Of a stretch of 64,000 nt of DNA, positions 42,598 to 52,914 are shown piece by piece. The notes under the pieces were generated by a model, which saw only the letters and a program-made list of their open reading frames with translations, was not told where the DNA came from and made no database searches. Position 1 is the first letter of the stretch. The number at the start of each line of letters is the position of its first letter. The stretch is from Mycolicibacterium goodii (lineage in GTDB: Bacteria > Actinomycetota > Actinomycetes > Mycobacteriales > Mycobacteriaceae). The stretch covers positions 2,108,001 to 2,172,000 of the forward strand of contig NZ_CP012150.1 of the NCBI RefSeq assembly GCF_001187505.1, in the 5' to 3' direction. The translations under genes were made by a program, and so were the position numbers.

Positions 42598-43488
42598 CTA
42601 AGGTCTCTCACGAGGCCAGCCTGGCACCGCTGGATCTGCTTTCGGCGGAGCGTCAAGATGGCTCTCGTAGATCCGATGGCGCTGAACACCGTCATCCGGC
42701 ATCTTGTCCAAGCAGCGGTCCCGCTTCAGCAGATAATCAGGATCAGGCCCCGAATTGGGGTCAGTCGATGGACCCCAAGTTGTGTTCGCGCTCGCTCCGG
42801 TGATCTGCCAGGGACCGAACACGTCCCCAAGGGGAGCGGGGTCAGGACCCTCTTGCGGGTGATTGGTAGCCGGAGGGGTGACCGGCCCCGGCGAACTCGA
42901 GGCCTCTGAAAGTTCGATTCGCCAAACTTTAACAGCGGTGTCGTCCAGGTTGGGGTCGCCTTCAGTCGCTGAATAGACTGGTTCGAAGGAACGTGTGCCA
43001 TCGTCCCGATAAATCTTGTAGAGCCCATCGCAAACGTAGGCGCGCCAACTGTTCTCAATCGGGAGCAGGTCGAGGACGTGGAAGTACTCATTACCGTAGA
43101 ACCGTCCGCCAGGTCGGAAGGCCGGTTCAGTCCCAGGTTGAATATTCCAGAGTTGGAACGGGAGGTCGGAAGTCGACCGGTCGATTGGCTTGCCGGCCTC
43201 CGGAACCGCGCGTTGAAATCCGGGGTAGACATCTTCGGGATCGAACGTCATATCTCCGATACGGTGCGACTCGAGATAGGCCCGCAATGGGACAGCAGGA
43301 CCAGTCAGCAAATCGATTCCAGGTTCGGCGGACCAACGAAATCGGAGGCCGTCGAGCGCTTCGGGCCAGTGGATGGCCGTCGACGATGTTGTCTGAGACA
43401 TGGTGGTGGCGTCTCCGTTGTGGCAGCCTGCGATGCATAAAAGGGCGGTAAAGGCAGCGCCGCACTTTACGGCTGACGTAACGATCAT
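42598..43488 (-). CDS. Array lipoprotein 6 (type A)
   Basis: 296 residues, intact counterpart of array lipoprotein 1. Signal peptide MIVTSAVKCGAAFTALLCIAGC with lipobox IAGC. Then LRFRWSAEPGIDLLTGPAVPLRAYLES, VYPGFQRAV, GRFYGNEYFHVLDLL, WRAYVCDG, PLGDVFGPWQITGASANTTWGPSTDP and a C-terminus with PAVPGWP. The reading frame stays open without a start codon for about 80 codons upstream, into a region that carries a copy of the effector leader. The gene may once have been coupled to a now-deleted effector, as lipoprotein 3 is to the EspE-like gene. Confidence 0.75.
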   Translation of the reverse strand: MIVTSAVKCGAAFTALLCIAGCHNGDATTMSQTTSSTAIHWPEALDGLRFRWSAEPGIDLLTGPAVPLRAYLESHRIGDMTFDPEDVYPGFQRAVPEAGKPIDRSTSDLPFQLWNIQPGTEPAFRPGGRFYGNEYFHVLDLLPIENSWRAYVCDGLYKIYRDDGTRSFEPVYSATEGDPNLDDTAVKVWRIELSEASSSPGPVTPPATNHPQEGPDPAPLGDVFGPWQITGASANTTWGPSTDPNSGPDPDYLLKRDRCLDKMPDDGVQRHRIYESHLDAPPKADPAVPGWPRERP

Positions 43489-43730
43489 GCCCGGTATGGC
43501 CCTCCACTTTGGTATGGCAGCGCGGACATCGTCTTCGTATGCCGCAATTTCGGCCTGAACTACTGGATCAGATTGTGTGAGATACGGGGGACGCGGTGGG
43601 AGTATTGATTGTGGAACTCGTCGCAGAAACGCGTCCAGAATCTTCCGGCGCCCGGCGCAGAACCGACGAAATGTCTTTCTATGACACCTCCGGTGTCTTG
43701 CCGATGCCGTTGGACCCCGTCAAGCGCTCC
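43489..43730 (-). pseudogene. Possible remnant of a second effector gene
   Basis: In frame with array lipoprotein 6 there is a stop-free stretch of about 80 codons but no start codon. It includes KILDAFLRRVPQSILPPRP and DPVVQAEIAAYEDDVRAA. Upstream it joins the duplicated effector leader, whose own frame reads VGALDG and then stops about 57 codons on. The simplest reading is an effector gene with a large internal deletion. It could also be chance open sequence. Confidence 0.35.
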
Positions 43731-43804
43731 CACGAAAACCCCCTCGCCAAGGCCTGTCAGTCCATAAGTATCGCCGATGCCATCAGCCCTTCACGACACG
43801 AAAC
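43716..43804 (-). repeat. Effector leader and first codons, copy 2 (orphan)
   Basis: 89 bases nearly identical to 40016-40103: same ribosome site, GTG, and codons for VGALDG, plus the upstream promoter-like DNA. It differs by one extra G and a few substitutions. After the sixth codon similarity ends. The rest of the gap up to 43919 shows no gene. Confidence 0.75.
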
Positions 43805-43919
43805 CGACGGCGACGGCGCGTCGGCCGGGGCATGGCCGACGACGGCGCTTCAACGACTGTTCATGCGTCAATAATCGATTTGCTGGGCAAATTCGGAGGT
43901 CATGGAGTAACTTCCGACC

Positions 43920-45392
43920 ATGACATTCCGCAATGGCGTGATCGCGGCGGTCGGGGCCGTGCTCACCGCAGCCCTTGTGACCACCGTTCCTGCACTCGGG
44001 GCGACCGCGTTCACGATCAGCGGCACGCGCATTTTTCACGATCCGCCATACCCGGAGCAGCTCGTCCCGGAGGAGTTTGCCGGCTACGACGTCGAACACA
44101 TCAAGTACCCGGCGTCGGTGTTCGGCATGGATCGGGGGATCGGGGCGGCCGCGAAACTGGTGGCATCCGGGGTGGACGAATTCGTCGGCACCGACGAAGC
44201 CATCATCGTCGCGGGTTTCAGCCAGGGCGCAATCGTCATCGCGTATGAGAAGAAGCGCCTGATGAAGCTCGGCGAGGACGAGCGGCCGACCGCGGACCAG
44301 TTGAAGTTCGTCACGGTCGGTGACCCGTCCGGCCCGAACGGCATCCTGCGGTGGATTCCGTTCCGCATCCCGATCATCGGGCTCACGCCGGTGCGGCCGC
44401 CGGACACGCCATACGACACCGACATCATCAACGGCGAGTACGACGGCTGGGCCGACTTCCCGGACCGGCCGTGGAATCTGCTGGCCACCGCCAACGCACT
44501 GATGGGCATCATCTACGTGCACGGCCGCTACGAGGACACGGTGGGCGGGATCGACCTGTCCACGGTGCCGGAGAAGAACATCGTCGAGACCGTGAACTCA
44601 GCGGGTGGCAAGACGACGAGGTATCTGATCCCCACCGAGAAACTGCCGCTGCTGCAACCCTTGCGGGATCTCGGGTTCCCCGAGGCGTTCGTCGCCGCCC
44701 TCGAGGTGCCGCTGCGCAAGATCATCGACGCCGCCTACAAGCGCAACGATCCGGTGCCGGTGACGACGCCCACCGAGGATGCGCCGGTGGTGGAGGATGA
44801 GCCGGGCGTCACGCCGGCCGTCGTCGAGGAGACCGACGAAACTCCCGGTGTCGAAAGCAATGTCGACCAGACAGCGGCACAAGACACGACACAGCAAGAT
44901 ACGACACAGCAGGACACAACACAGCAAGCCACGACACAGCGGCGCGGTATCGCCACCACGGCGAGTGCGACGGACGAAACCGCGAACGCGGAGGAACCCG
45001 CCGCGGTCACCGAAGATGTCGTCGAAGACGACGAGACCACCGAAGGCGTCACCGAATCCGAAGGTGTCACCGAATCCGAAGGTGTCACCGAATCCGAAGG
45101 CGTCACCGAATCCGAAGACGCCACCGAAGACGCCACCAAAGCCGACACGGTGGCCAGTGAGAACAACGCCACGCAGGCCGAGGAAACTGCAACAGAGGCC
45201 GACCAGACCGAGAAGGCAAAGCCGAACGCCAGGAAGGCAAAGCGGCCCCAGTTCAACCTGTTCAAGCCGAAGAAGACGACCCGGGTGTCGGTGCCGAAGG
45301 CCGAGCCCGCGACAACGGCCGAACCTGCGACCAAGCCGGACAACGATACCGACGACACGTCGGAGCCGTCGGACGACAAGGCAGCCGCCTGA
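43920..45392 (+). CDS. Exported PE-PPE-domain (cutinase-like) hydrolase with repetitive acidic tail
   Basis: 490 residues. Residues 1-29 form a signal peptide ending PALGATA. The PE-PPE alpha/beta-hydrolase domain follows to about residue 260, with the nucleophile elbow IIVAGFSQGAIVIAY (Ser101), FVTVGDPSGPNGIL and NGEYDGWADFPDRPWN. The remaining 200 residues are low-complexity Thr/Glu/Ala/Lys sequence, including four DTTQQ-type and four GVTESE repeats, ending in a Lys/Pro/Ala-rich stretch. It is probably a secreted or wall-associated esterase/lipase acting on acyl chains. PE or PPE N-terminal domains are absent. Confidence 0.85.
   Translation: MTFRNGVIAAVGAVLTAALVTTVPALGATAFTISGTRIFHDPPYPEQLVPEEFAGYDVEHIKYPASVFGMDRGIGAAAKLVASGVDEFVGTDEAIIVAGFSQGAIVIAYEKKRLMKLGEDERPTADQLKFVTVGDPSGPNGILRWIPFRIPIIGLTPVRPPDTPYDTDIINGEYDGWADFPDRPWNLLATANALMGIIYVHGRYEDTVGGIDLSTVPEKNIVETVNSAGGKTTRYLIPTEKLPLLQPLRDLGFPEAFVAALEVPLRKIIDAAYKRNDPVPVTTPTEDAPVVEDEPGVTPAVVEETDETPGVESNVDQTAAQDTTQQDTTQQDTTQQATTQRRGIATTASATDETANAEEPAAVTEDVVEDDETTEGVTESEGVTESEGVTESEGVTESEDATEDATKADTVASENNATQAEETATEADQTEKAKPNARKAKRPQFNLFKPKKTTRVSVPKAEPATTAEPATKPDNDTDDTSEPSDDKAAA
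44883..44942 (+). repeat. Four 15-base repeats in the hydrolase tail
   Basis: Unit GACACGACACAGCAA and close variants, four in a row, encode DTTQQ, DTTQQ, DTTQQ and ATTQR. In-frame units of this kind change copy number by slippage. Confidence 0.85.
45042..45113 (+). repeat. Four 18-base repeats in the hydrolase tail
   Basis: Unit GAAGGCGTCACCGAATCC repeated four times with only C/T changes at one site, encoding EGVTES each time. In frame, so copy-number changes would leave the protein open. Confidence 0.9.
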
Positions 45393-45394
45393 GG

Positions 45395-48144
<2,750 letters not shown>

Positions 48145-48150
48145 AAGATT

Positions 48151-48162
48151 GTGAGTACTCAC
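48151..48162. promoter_or_regulatory. Candidate TetR operator before the amidohydrolase
   Basis: GTGAGTACTCAC is a perfect 12-base palindrome, 40 bases before the amidohydrolase ATG. Its core GAGTACTC equals that of the site at 10863. The TetR gene lies just behind the amidohydrolase. Confidence 0.55.
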
Positions 48163-48201
48163 TTACTGGGATAGCGTGGCGGCAACCGATGGAGGTCCGC
48201 C

Positions 48202-49983
48202 ATGTCATACGACGTCATCGTCCGCAACGGCCTGTGGTTCGACGGGACGGGTAAGCCACCCCAGGTCCGCACACTCGGCATCCGCGACGGGGTCGTCGCC
48301 ACGGTGTCGACCAAACCCCTCGACGAGGCCGGCTGCCCCGAGGTGATCGACGCCGGCGGCAAGTGGGTGGTGCCCGGTTTCATTGACGTGCACACCCACT
48401 ACGACGCCGAGGTTCTGCTCGATCCCGGCCTGCGTGAGTCGGTGCGCCACGGCGTCACCACGGTGCTGCTGGGCATGTGTTCGCTGTCGACGGTGTACTC
48501 CGAGGCCGAGGACGCCGCCGACCTGTTCAGTCGCGTGGAGGCGGTGCCCCGCCAGTTCGTCCTCGGCGCGCTGCAGTCCCACAAGACCTGGTCGAACCCC
48601 GCCGAGTACGTCGCGGCGATCGACGCGCTGCCGCTCGGCCCGAACATCGCGTCGCTGCTGGGACATTCGGATCTGCGCGCATCGGTGCTGGGCCTCGACC
48701 GCGCCACCACCCGCGGTGTGAACCCCACCGACGCCGAACTCGAGGCGATGGCCGACAAACTCGACGCGGCCCTCGACGCCGGAATGCTCGGCATGTCCGG
48801 CATGGACGCGGCGATCGACAAGCTCGACGGTGACCGGTTCCGTTCGCGCGCACTACCTTCGACGTTCGCGACGTGGCGGGAACGGCGCAGGCTCATCAAG
48901 GTGCTGCGCCGCCGTGGCCGCATCCTGCAGAGCGCCCCGAACGTCGCGCGGGCGCAGGAGGCGCTGAACTTCTTCCTGGAGAGCAGCGGCCTGTTCGGGC
49001 GGCGTCGCGGCGTGCGGATGAGCCTGCTGGTGTCGGCCGATGCGAAATCCGCACCCGGTGCCGCGCGCGTGATCGGGCTGGGCACCCGGCTGTTGAACAG
49101 GGCGCTCGACGCCAAGGTGCGGTTCCAGCATCTGCCGGTGCCGTTCGAATTGTATTCCGACGGAATCGATCTGCCGGTGTTCGAAGAGTTCGGGGCGGGA
49201 ACCGCGGCGCTGCATCTGCGCGATCAGCTCGAGCGCAACAAGCTGCTCGCCGACCCGGAGTACCGCCGCCGGTTCCGCCGGTCGTTCGACCGCCGCAAAC
49301 TCGGACCGACGTTGTGGCACCGCGACTTCCACGACGCCACCATCGTCGAATGCCCGGATGCGAGCCTGATCGGCAAGAGCTTCGGCCAGATCGCCGATGA
49401 GCGGGGCATCCACCCGCTCGACGCGTTCCTCGACGTGCTCGTCGAGAACGGGGAGAAGAACGTGCGGTGGACGACGATCGTCGCGAACCACCGGCCCAAG
49501 GTGCTCGATCAGCTCGCGAACGATCCCGCGGTGCACATGGGCTTCTCGGATGCCGGTGCGCACCTGCGGAACATGGCGTTCTACAACTATCCGCTGCGCC
49601 TGCTCAAGCGGGTCCGCGATGCGCAGTTGAGCGGGCGGCCGTTCCTGACCACCGAACGCGCCGTGTACCGGCTGACCGCGGAGGTGGCCGACTGGTTCGG
49701 CGTCGACGCGGGCACGCTGCGCGAAGGTGACCGGGCCGACTTCGTGGTGATCGACCCCAACAGCCTGAACTCCGATGTCGACGCCTACCACGAGGAGGCC
49801 GTGCCGTTCTACGGAGGGCTGAGCCGCATGGTGAACCGCAACGACGACGCCGTGGTCGCGACCGCCGTCAACGGCACCGTGGTGTTCGGCAAGGGCAAGT
49901 TCCGCGACGGCTACGCTGAGAACCTGAAATCGGGCCGCTACCTGCGCGCGGGTGCCGACACCGGCATGAAAAGCGCTGTCTGA
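48202..49983 (+). CDS. Amidohydrolase-superfamily protein (N-acyl-D-amino-acid deacylase-like)
   Basis: 593 residues. YDVIVRNGLWFDGTGKPPQVRTLGIRDG is the N-terminal beta-sandwich, VVPGFIDVHTHYDAEVLLDPGLRESVRHGVTTVLLG the metal HxH motif of the TIM barrel, LLGHSDLRASVLG and FSDAGAHLRNMAFYNYPL later metal ligands, and GTLREGDRADFVVIDP the closing sandwich. Relatives deacylate N-acyl-D-amino acids or hydrolyse hydantoin-like amides. Coupled to a TetR gene one base away, which likely controls it through the palindrome at 48151. Substrate unknown. Confidence 0.82.
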   Translation: MSYDVIVRNGLWFDGTGKPPQVRTLGIRDGVVATVSTKPLDEAGCPEVIDAGGKWVVPGFIDVHTHYDAEVLLDPGLRESVRHGVTTVLLGMCSLSTVYSEAEDAADLFSRVEAVPRQFVLGALQSHKTWSNPAEYVAAIDALPLGPNIASLLGHSDLRASVLGLDRATTRGVNPTDAELEAMADKLDAALDAGMLGMSGMDAAIDKLDGDRFRSRALPSTFATWRERRRLIKVLRRRGRILQSAPNVARAQEALNFFLESSGLFGRRRGVRMSLLVSADAKSAPGAARVIGLGTRLLNRALDAKVRFQHLPVPFELYSDGIDLPVFEEFGAGTAALHLRDQLERNKLLADPEYRRRFRRSFDRRKLGPTLWHRDFHDATIVECPDASLIGKSFGQIADERGIHPLDAFLDVLVENGEKNVRWTTIVANHRPKVLDQLANDPAVHMGFSDAGAHLRNMAFYNYPLRLLKRVRDAQLSGRPFLTTERAVYRLTAEVADWFGVDAGTLREGDRADFVVIDPNSLNSDVDAYHEEAVPFYGGLSRMVNRNDDAVVATAVNGTVVFGKGKFRDGYAENLKSGRYLRAGADTGMKSAV

Positions 49984-49984
49984 C

Positions 49985-50566
49985 ATGGCCAGAACCCAGC
50001 AGCAACGCCGCGAGGAAACCGTCGCGCGGCTGCTCGACGCGAGCATCGCGACCATCGTCGACGTCGGGTACGCCAAGGCGTCGGCCGCGGTCATCGCGCG
50101 GCGGGCGAAGGTCTCCGACGGCGCGCTGTTCCGGCATTTCCCGACGATGGGCGATTTCATGGCGGCCACGGCGCACGAGGTGATGCGCCGCCAGCTGGAG
50201 GTGTTCGCCAAACGGGTCGCCGAGATCCCGGCCGAACAGCCGCCGCTGCAGGCCGTGCTGACCATCCTGCGTGACGTCACGGGCAACGCCACCAATACCG
50301 TGATGTACGAGTTGCTGATCGCCGCGCGCACCGACGAAAAGCTGCGCGCCACACTGCAAGAGGTGCTCACCGAGTACGCCGCCAACATCTACCGGACCGC
50401 GCGCACCATCCCTGGCTTCGAGCAGGTCCCCGAAGGGGAATCCATGGCCGCGGTGGCGCTGCTGGTCAACACCTTCGACGGGGCCGCGATCCTGCGGCCG
50501 GTGCTGCCGCAGCCGGAACTCGAAGACGCCCGCATCGCGCTGCTGTCGTCGTTGTTCAGCCGCTGA
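49985..50566 (+). CDS. TetR-family regulator
   Basis: 193 residues. The DNA-binding domain reads RREETVARLLDASIATIVDVGYAKASAAVIARRAKVSDGALFRHFPTMGDFMAA, and the rest is a helical ligand-binding domain. It starts one base after the amidohydrolase stop, so it is probably the local regulator, using the GTGAGTACTCAC palindrome. Its 3' end overlaps the convergent DUF2304 gene by 11 bases. Confidence 0.85.
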   Translation: MARTQQQRREETVARLLDASIATIVDVGYAKASAAVIARRAKVSDGALFRHFPTMGDFMAATAHEVMRRQLEVFAKRVAEIPAEQPPLQAVLTILRDVTGNATNTVMYELLIAARTDEKLRATLQEVLTEYAANIYRTARTIPGFEQVPEGESMAAVALLVNTFDGAAILRPVLPQPELEDARIALLSSLFSR

Positions 50567-50927
50567 CGGTCTCGGCGGCAACCGAGGCGTCGTCACCGGG
50601 TACCTGCACGTTCTGCAACGCCACCGCACGCGCCAGCTTGGCGTACCGCAGTTCGAGGTCCTTGAAGCGCATGTAGGTGCTCAGCGTGGTGAACGCGAAC
50701 ACGATGATCAGCACATACCCCAGCAGGTCCGAACCCCGCGCCACACCAAGGTGATTCGCGATGACGGTGGTGTCGTCGGGGCGCAGGATCGCGTAAATGC
50801 TCCCGACCACGAACAGCACGTAGCCCACCTTCACCCAGGCCTTGGTCCGGGCACTGGTGCGGGAGCGCAGCAGGTACACCAGCAGCACGAGCACCGAGCC
50901 GATCAACAGCACCTGGATCCAGTTCAC
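50556..50927 (-). CDS. DUF2304 membrane protein (Rv3632-like, PpgS partner)
   Basis: 123 residues. Three hydrophobic segments (WIQVLLIGSVLVLLVYLL, VKVGYVLFVVGSIYAIL, LLGYVLIIVFAFTTLSTY) precede a short cytoplasmic helix ELRYAKLARAVALQ, as in DUF2304. In M. tuberculosis the equivalent Rv3632 follows Rv3631 and raises the activity of PpgS. The GTG at 50927 has AGGAGG eight bases upstream and overlaps the PpgS stop (GTGA). Confidence 0.8.
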   Translation of the reverse strand: MNWIQVLLIGSVLVLLVYLLRSRTSARTKAWVKVGYVLFVVGSIYAILRPDDTTVIANHLGVARGSDLLGYVLIIVFAFTTLSTYMRFKDLELRYAKLARAVALQNVQVPGDDASVAAETVSG

Positions 50928-51709
50928 CGGGTCAACCTCCTGCGCACCAAACTGTCGAAGACGATGTTGACACCGTTGAGCAGCGGCTGACCTTTCGCCT
51001 TCGAGTAGTCGGTGTAGAGAATCTCGACGGGTTCCTCGGCCACCCGCCACCCCCGTGCGTATGCCAGCGCGATGAACTCCCCGGCATGGCTCATACCGTT
51101 CATGGTCAGCTCGAGTTCGTCGGCGACCTTGCGGTTGAACACGCGCAGACCGTTGTGCGCATCGGTGAGGCGCAGCCTGCGGCTCTGCGGGCTCAGCCGG
51201 GCCGCGGCGCGCAGGATGAGCCGCTTGACGGGTGGGGTGTCCGACCGTGGCCGGGTGGCATCCCCGCCGAAACGGGTGCCGATGACGACGTCGACGTCGC
51301 CTGCCGCGAGCCGGTCGATCATCCGCACCACGTCCTTGGCCTGGTGCTGCCCGTCGGCGTCGAACGTCGCGAAGATCCGGGCCTGCGGCCTGCCGCGGGC
51401 GTACTCCACACCGGTCTGGATGGCCGCGCCCTGACCGAGATTCACCGGGTGCGTCACCACGTGGGCGCCCGCGCGCAGCGCCTGCAGGCCGGTGTCGTCA
51501 CCGCTGCCGTCGTCGACACACACCACGTTGCGGAAGATCGAGCGGACGTCGGCGACGACGTCACGGATCATCCCCGCCTCGTCGAAGGCGGGGATGACAA
51601 TCCAGACGTCATCGAACCGTGTGTCGATGGCGACACTGTACGCCCCTAGGTTCGGGACAACCTGGCAAGACCCACCAGGTGAACCGCGATCCCCACCAGG
51701 GGGCCGCAC
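50924..51709 (-). CDS. ppgS: Polyprenyl-phosphate glycosyltransferase, PpgS-like (GT2, DPM1-type)
   Basis: The GT-A domain starts VWIVIPAFDEAGMIRDVVADVR and has VCVDDGSGDDT, FATFDADGQHQAKDVVRM (the DxD metal site), VIGTRFGG, DAHNGLRVFNR and EILYTDYSKAKGQPLLNG. This is the Rv3631 type, which makes polyprenyl-phospho-GalNAc for the galactosamine on arabinogalactan. The order flippase-like / PpgS / DUF2304 is the same. The start is unclear: no ATG or GTG lies in frame just before the domain. The nearest is GTG 51709, which overlaps the upstream gene by 64 bases; a rare start or a sequence error near 51640 is possible. Confidence 0.75.
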   Translation of the reverse strand: MRPPGGDRGSPGGSCQVVPNLGAYSVAIDTRFDDVWIVIPAFDEAGMIRDVVADVRSIFRNVVCVDDGSGDDTGLQALRAGAHVVTHPVNLGQGAAIQTGVEYARGRPQARIFATFDADGQHQAKDVVRMIDRLAAGDVDVVIGTRFGGDATRPRSDTPPVKRLILRAAARLSPQSRRLRLTDAHNGLRVFNRKVADELELTMNGMSHAGEFIALAYARGWRVAEEPVEILYTDYSKAKGQPLLNGVNIVFDSLVRRRLTR

Positions 51710-52914
51710 AACAGCGCAATGACGGTGCGGGTCTGCAGTTCCAGCGGCAGCAGCAGCAGACCCACGGCGGCCACGGTGGCGATGATCCAGCCCGCCGCAT
51801 ACGTGCGGTGCAGCGCGGCGGCCACGGCGGCCGCCCCGGTCAGGGTGAGCATGGCGATCGCGACGGCGGCCGCGGTCAACCAGGCCAGCAGTGCGCCGTC
51901 GGCGCGGTACTCGTCGCCGAATCCGACCCGCAGCAGCCACGGCCCGATGAGGCCGGCGGCAACCACCCCGACGGCCCCGATACCGGCGACGACGGCGGCG
52001 GGTATCAGCAGCGCCCGCAGCCGGGCCCGCTGGTCGACGAAGTGCGCGATGAGATTGCCCTGCATGGCGGTCAGCGGCACCAGCAGCGGGGCCCGGGTGA
52101 GCGTGACGGCCAGGATCACCACGCCGCCGGTCGCGCCGAGATCGGCCGAGGTGGCCTTGAGCAGCACCGGGAAACCCATCACCAGGATCGCGCTGGCCCC
52201 GGCCGCGGCGATCGAGTGTGAGGTGCCGCGGACGAACGTCCATGTGCCGCCCGCGGTGACCCGGCGGGCGGCGAACCGGGCGGCGGGTGCCGCGAGCAAC
52301 AGGATCAGCCAGGCGCCCGCCCCGGCCACGGTGGCCCACAGGTAGCCGCCGAGGCCCCAGCCCAGCACGAACGACGCGGCGGCCACCGCGACGCGGATGC
52401 CCGCGTCGGTGACCATCAACGCCCCGTACTCGGTCCAGCGGTCGACGCCGGCGAGCATGCCCAACAGCGTTGCGTGCAGACAGAATCCGGCCAACCCGAC
52501 GCTCAGCAGCACCACGCTCAACAACCGGGACTCGACGAACACGCGCGCCCCCCACAGCGGCGAGGTGCCCGCGATCACGAGTGCGGCGACCACACCGACC
52601 GCGGCCGCGACCCGCATCGGATGGGTGCGCGGGCCCTCGCCGACGGGGGTGAACTGTACCGACCGGACCTCGCGCGTGGCTTCCTGCAGCAGACCGTTGG
52701 CCGCGCCGGTGACGAGGCCGAACGCACCCCAGAACACCGCGAACACCGAGAAACCCGCGGGTTCGAGGTCGCGTGCGGCCAGATACAGGACGGCGTAGCC
52801 GCACAGCGCCGTGATGGCGGTCGCCGCCCCGACGCGGGCGACGCTGCTGCGGGTGATCGGGCCACGCGCGGAGTCGTCAGGCTCGAATGGCGCAGCTGCA
52901 CCGCCGTCGGTCAC
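51646..52914 (-). CDS. Polysaccharide-flippase-like membrane protein (Rv3630-like)
   Basis: 422 residues with about 12 hydrophobic helices and the general look of MATE/Wzx-type lipid-sugar flippases (LCGYAVLYLAARDLEPAGFSVFAVFWGAFGLVTGAANGLLQEATR near the N-terminus). The GTG at 52914 overlaps the peptidase stop (GTGA). Placed directly before the PpgS-like gene, it is a reasonable candidate for moving the polyprenyl-phospho-sugar across the membrane (inference). Several small polar residues within helices suggest a transport pore. Confidence 0.75.
   Translation of the reverse strand: MTDGGAAAPFEPDDSARGPITRSSVARVGAATAITALCGYAVLYLAARDLEPAGFSVFAVFWGAFGLVTGAANGLLQEATREVRSVQFTPVGEGPRTHPMRVAAAVGVVAALVIAGTSPLWGARVFVESRLLSVVLLSVGLAGFCLHATLLGMLAGVDRWTEYGALMVTDAGIRVAVAAASFVLGWGLGGYLWATVAGAGAWLILLLAAPAARFAARRVTAGGTWTFVRGTSHSIAAAGASAILVMGFPVLLKATSADLGATGGVVILAVTLTRAPLLVPLTAMQGNLIAHFVDQRARLRALLIPAAVVAGIGAVGVVAAGLIGPWLLRVGFGDEYRADGALLAWLTAAAVAIAMLTLTGAAAVAAALHRTYAAGWIIATVAAVGLLLLPLELQTRTVIALLCGPLVGIAVHLVGLARLSRT

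Noticed and set aside
43596..43874. Plus-strand frame of 92 codons across the duplicated leader
   Set aside because: It is antisense to the effector-leader copy, lacks a ribosome site and has no recognisable domain.
44883..45113. Tandem short repeats considered as a CRISPR array
   Set aside because: Units are 15 and 18 bases, directly adjacent without spacers, and in frame within a coding sequence.
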